Below are positions 6,099 to 6,439 of a stretch of DNA of 6,439 nt, piece by piece (position 1 is the first letter of the stretch; each line of letters starts with the position of its first letter). The position numbers and the translations under genes were made by a program. The stretch covers positions 1-6,439 of the forward strand of contig JAAURU010000221.1 of the NCBI GenBank assembly GCA_012032075.1, written 5' to 3'. This stretch comes from Flavobacterium sp. Its GTDB lineage: Bacteria > Bacteroidota > Bacteroidia > Flavobacteriales > Flavobacteriaceae. Below the pieces are notes generated by a model. That model did no database searches. It saw only the letters and a list, made by a program, of their open reading frames with translations, and was not told where the DNA came from.

Positions 6099-6368
6099 TT
6101 AAATTTCAGTTTTGGGGCTATTAATGGTACTAAGATCTGCTTTGATCATTAAAGATCCTTCTGAGATTCGTTTGTTAATTCTATAAAGCGCCCTATTGGC
6201 AACATCATCCCCATATTTTGTTCTCAGTTGTTTCATAAGACTTGTTCTGACTCTTCCAAATCTTTCTTTATCATTCATTATTGCTTCTTCACTTTCTAGT
6301 TCTCCATTTTGTAGCATATCTTCTAATGCTTCCTCTTTTGTATAGATGCCTGCCAAAGTAACCCTCAT
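6099..6368 (-). CDS. Hypothetical protein, 89 residues, charged and mainly helical
   Basis: ATG at 6368-6366 is directly preceded by an in-frame TAG, which fixes the earliest start; a weak GGA lies about eight bases upstream. The protein opens MRVTLAGIYTKEEALEDML, continues with acidic helices (ELESEEAIMNDKERFG), then a basic helix (RVRTSLMKQLRTKYGDD, ALYRINKRI), and ends SPKTEI. It has no Cys, signal peptide or membrane segment, so it is likely cytoplasmic. I do not recognise a family. The alternating acidic and basic helices would fit a small binding or regulatory protein, but that is speculation. Arginine codons are five AGA, two AGG and one CGA, with no CGT; leucine codons are spread over TTA, TTG, CTT, CTA and CTG. 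This differs from the TTA-dominated sugar genes. It is probably transcribed with the 50-residue gene downstream. Only 71 bases upstream are visible and no clear promoter stands out. Confidence 0.6.
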   Translation of the reverse strand: MRVTLAGIYTKEEALEDMLQNGELESEEAIMNDKERFGRVRTSLMKQLRTKYGDDVANRALYRINKRISEGSLMIKADLSTINSPKTEI

Positions 6369-6439
6369 CTATTCCATTCTAGAAATTGTTAAATCATTAT
6401 CATGTTTTTAGTTTTAACTTTATGTGCTTATTGTACATT

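Noticed and set aside
6369..6439. Promoter for the 89-residue gene (GATAAT near 6400 on the - strand)
   Set aside because: No matching -35, flavobacterial -33/-7 or archaeal TATA element is convincing in this AT-rich stretch.

Overview
The first ~5.9 kb reads as a piece of a flavobacterial (Bacteroidetes) alpha-glucan (starch/maltodextrin) utilisation cluster. The lineage signs are an AT-rich composition, TTA/AAA/AGA-rich codons, A-rich leaders without Shine-Dalgarno sequences, and short signal peptides that all leave glutamine at the predicted mature N-terminus. The lineage call is inference from these traits and family resemblance; no search was possible.

Layout on the + strand: the C-terminal third of a cytoplasmic GH65 disaccharide phosphorylase (2-700, cut by the window edge); a strong intrinsic-terminator-like hairpin (709-742); an intact secreted GH13 amylase/cyclomaltodextrinase of the SusA-neopullulanase type (747-2579); an intact secreted serine esterase of the Esterase (PF00756) family (2598-3530); and, one base later, a secreted GH31 alpha-glucosidase (from 3532). 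Exported GH13 and GH31 enzymes would cut alpha-glucans to maltose and glucose, and GH65 would phosphorolyse the imported disaccharide. The esterase is the member without an obvious role.

The GH31 gene is broken. Its reading frame changes at a 6-A run (4389-4394), is restored at an 8-A run (4613-4620), and is lost again at a 7-A run (5792-5798), with further frame changes after that. The protein in the alternate frames is still clearly GH31, and the repaired sequence keeps both catalytic aspartates. The lesions are therefore very recent, or are homopolymer sequencing errors, or (less likely) are bridged by slippage. Runs of equal length in the upstream genes are intact.

At about 5900 the GH31-like sequence stops and the character changes. 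Two small genes lie on the - strand: a 50-residue Cys/His protein resembling a zinc knuckle (5905-6057) and an 89-residue protein of unknown function (6099-6368). Their codon choice (AGA/AGG arginine, mixed leucine codons, no CGT) differs from the sugar genes. The junction is either a real insertion or transfer boundary or a chimeric join near a contig end. The sequence alone cannot decide. I found no tRNA, rRNA, CRISPR array or insertion sequence.
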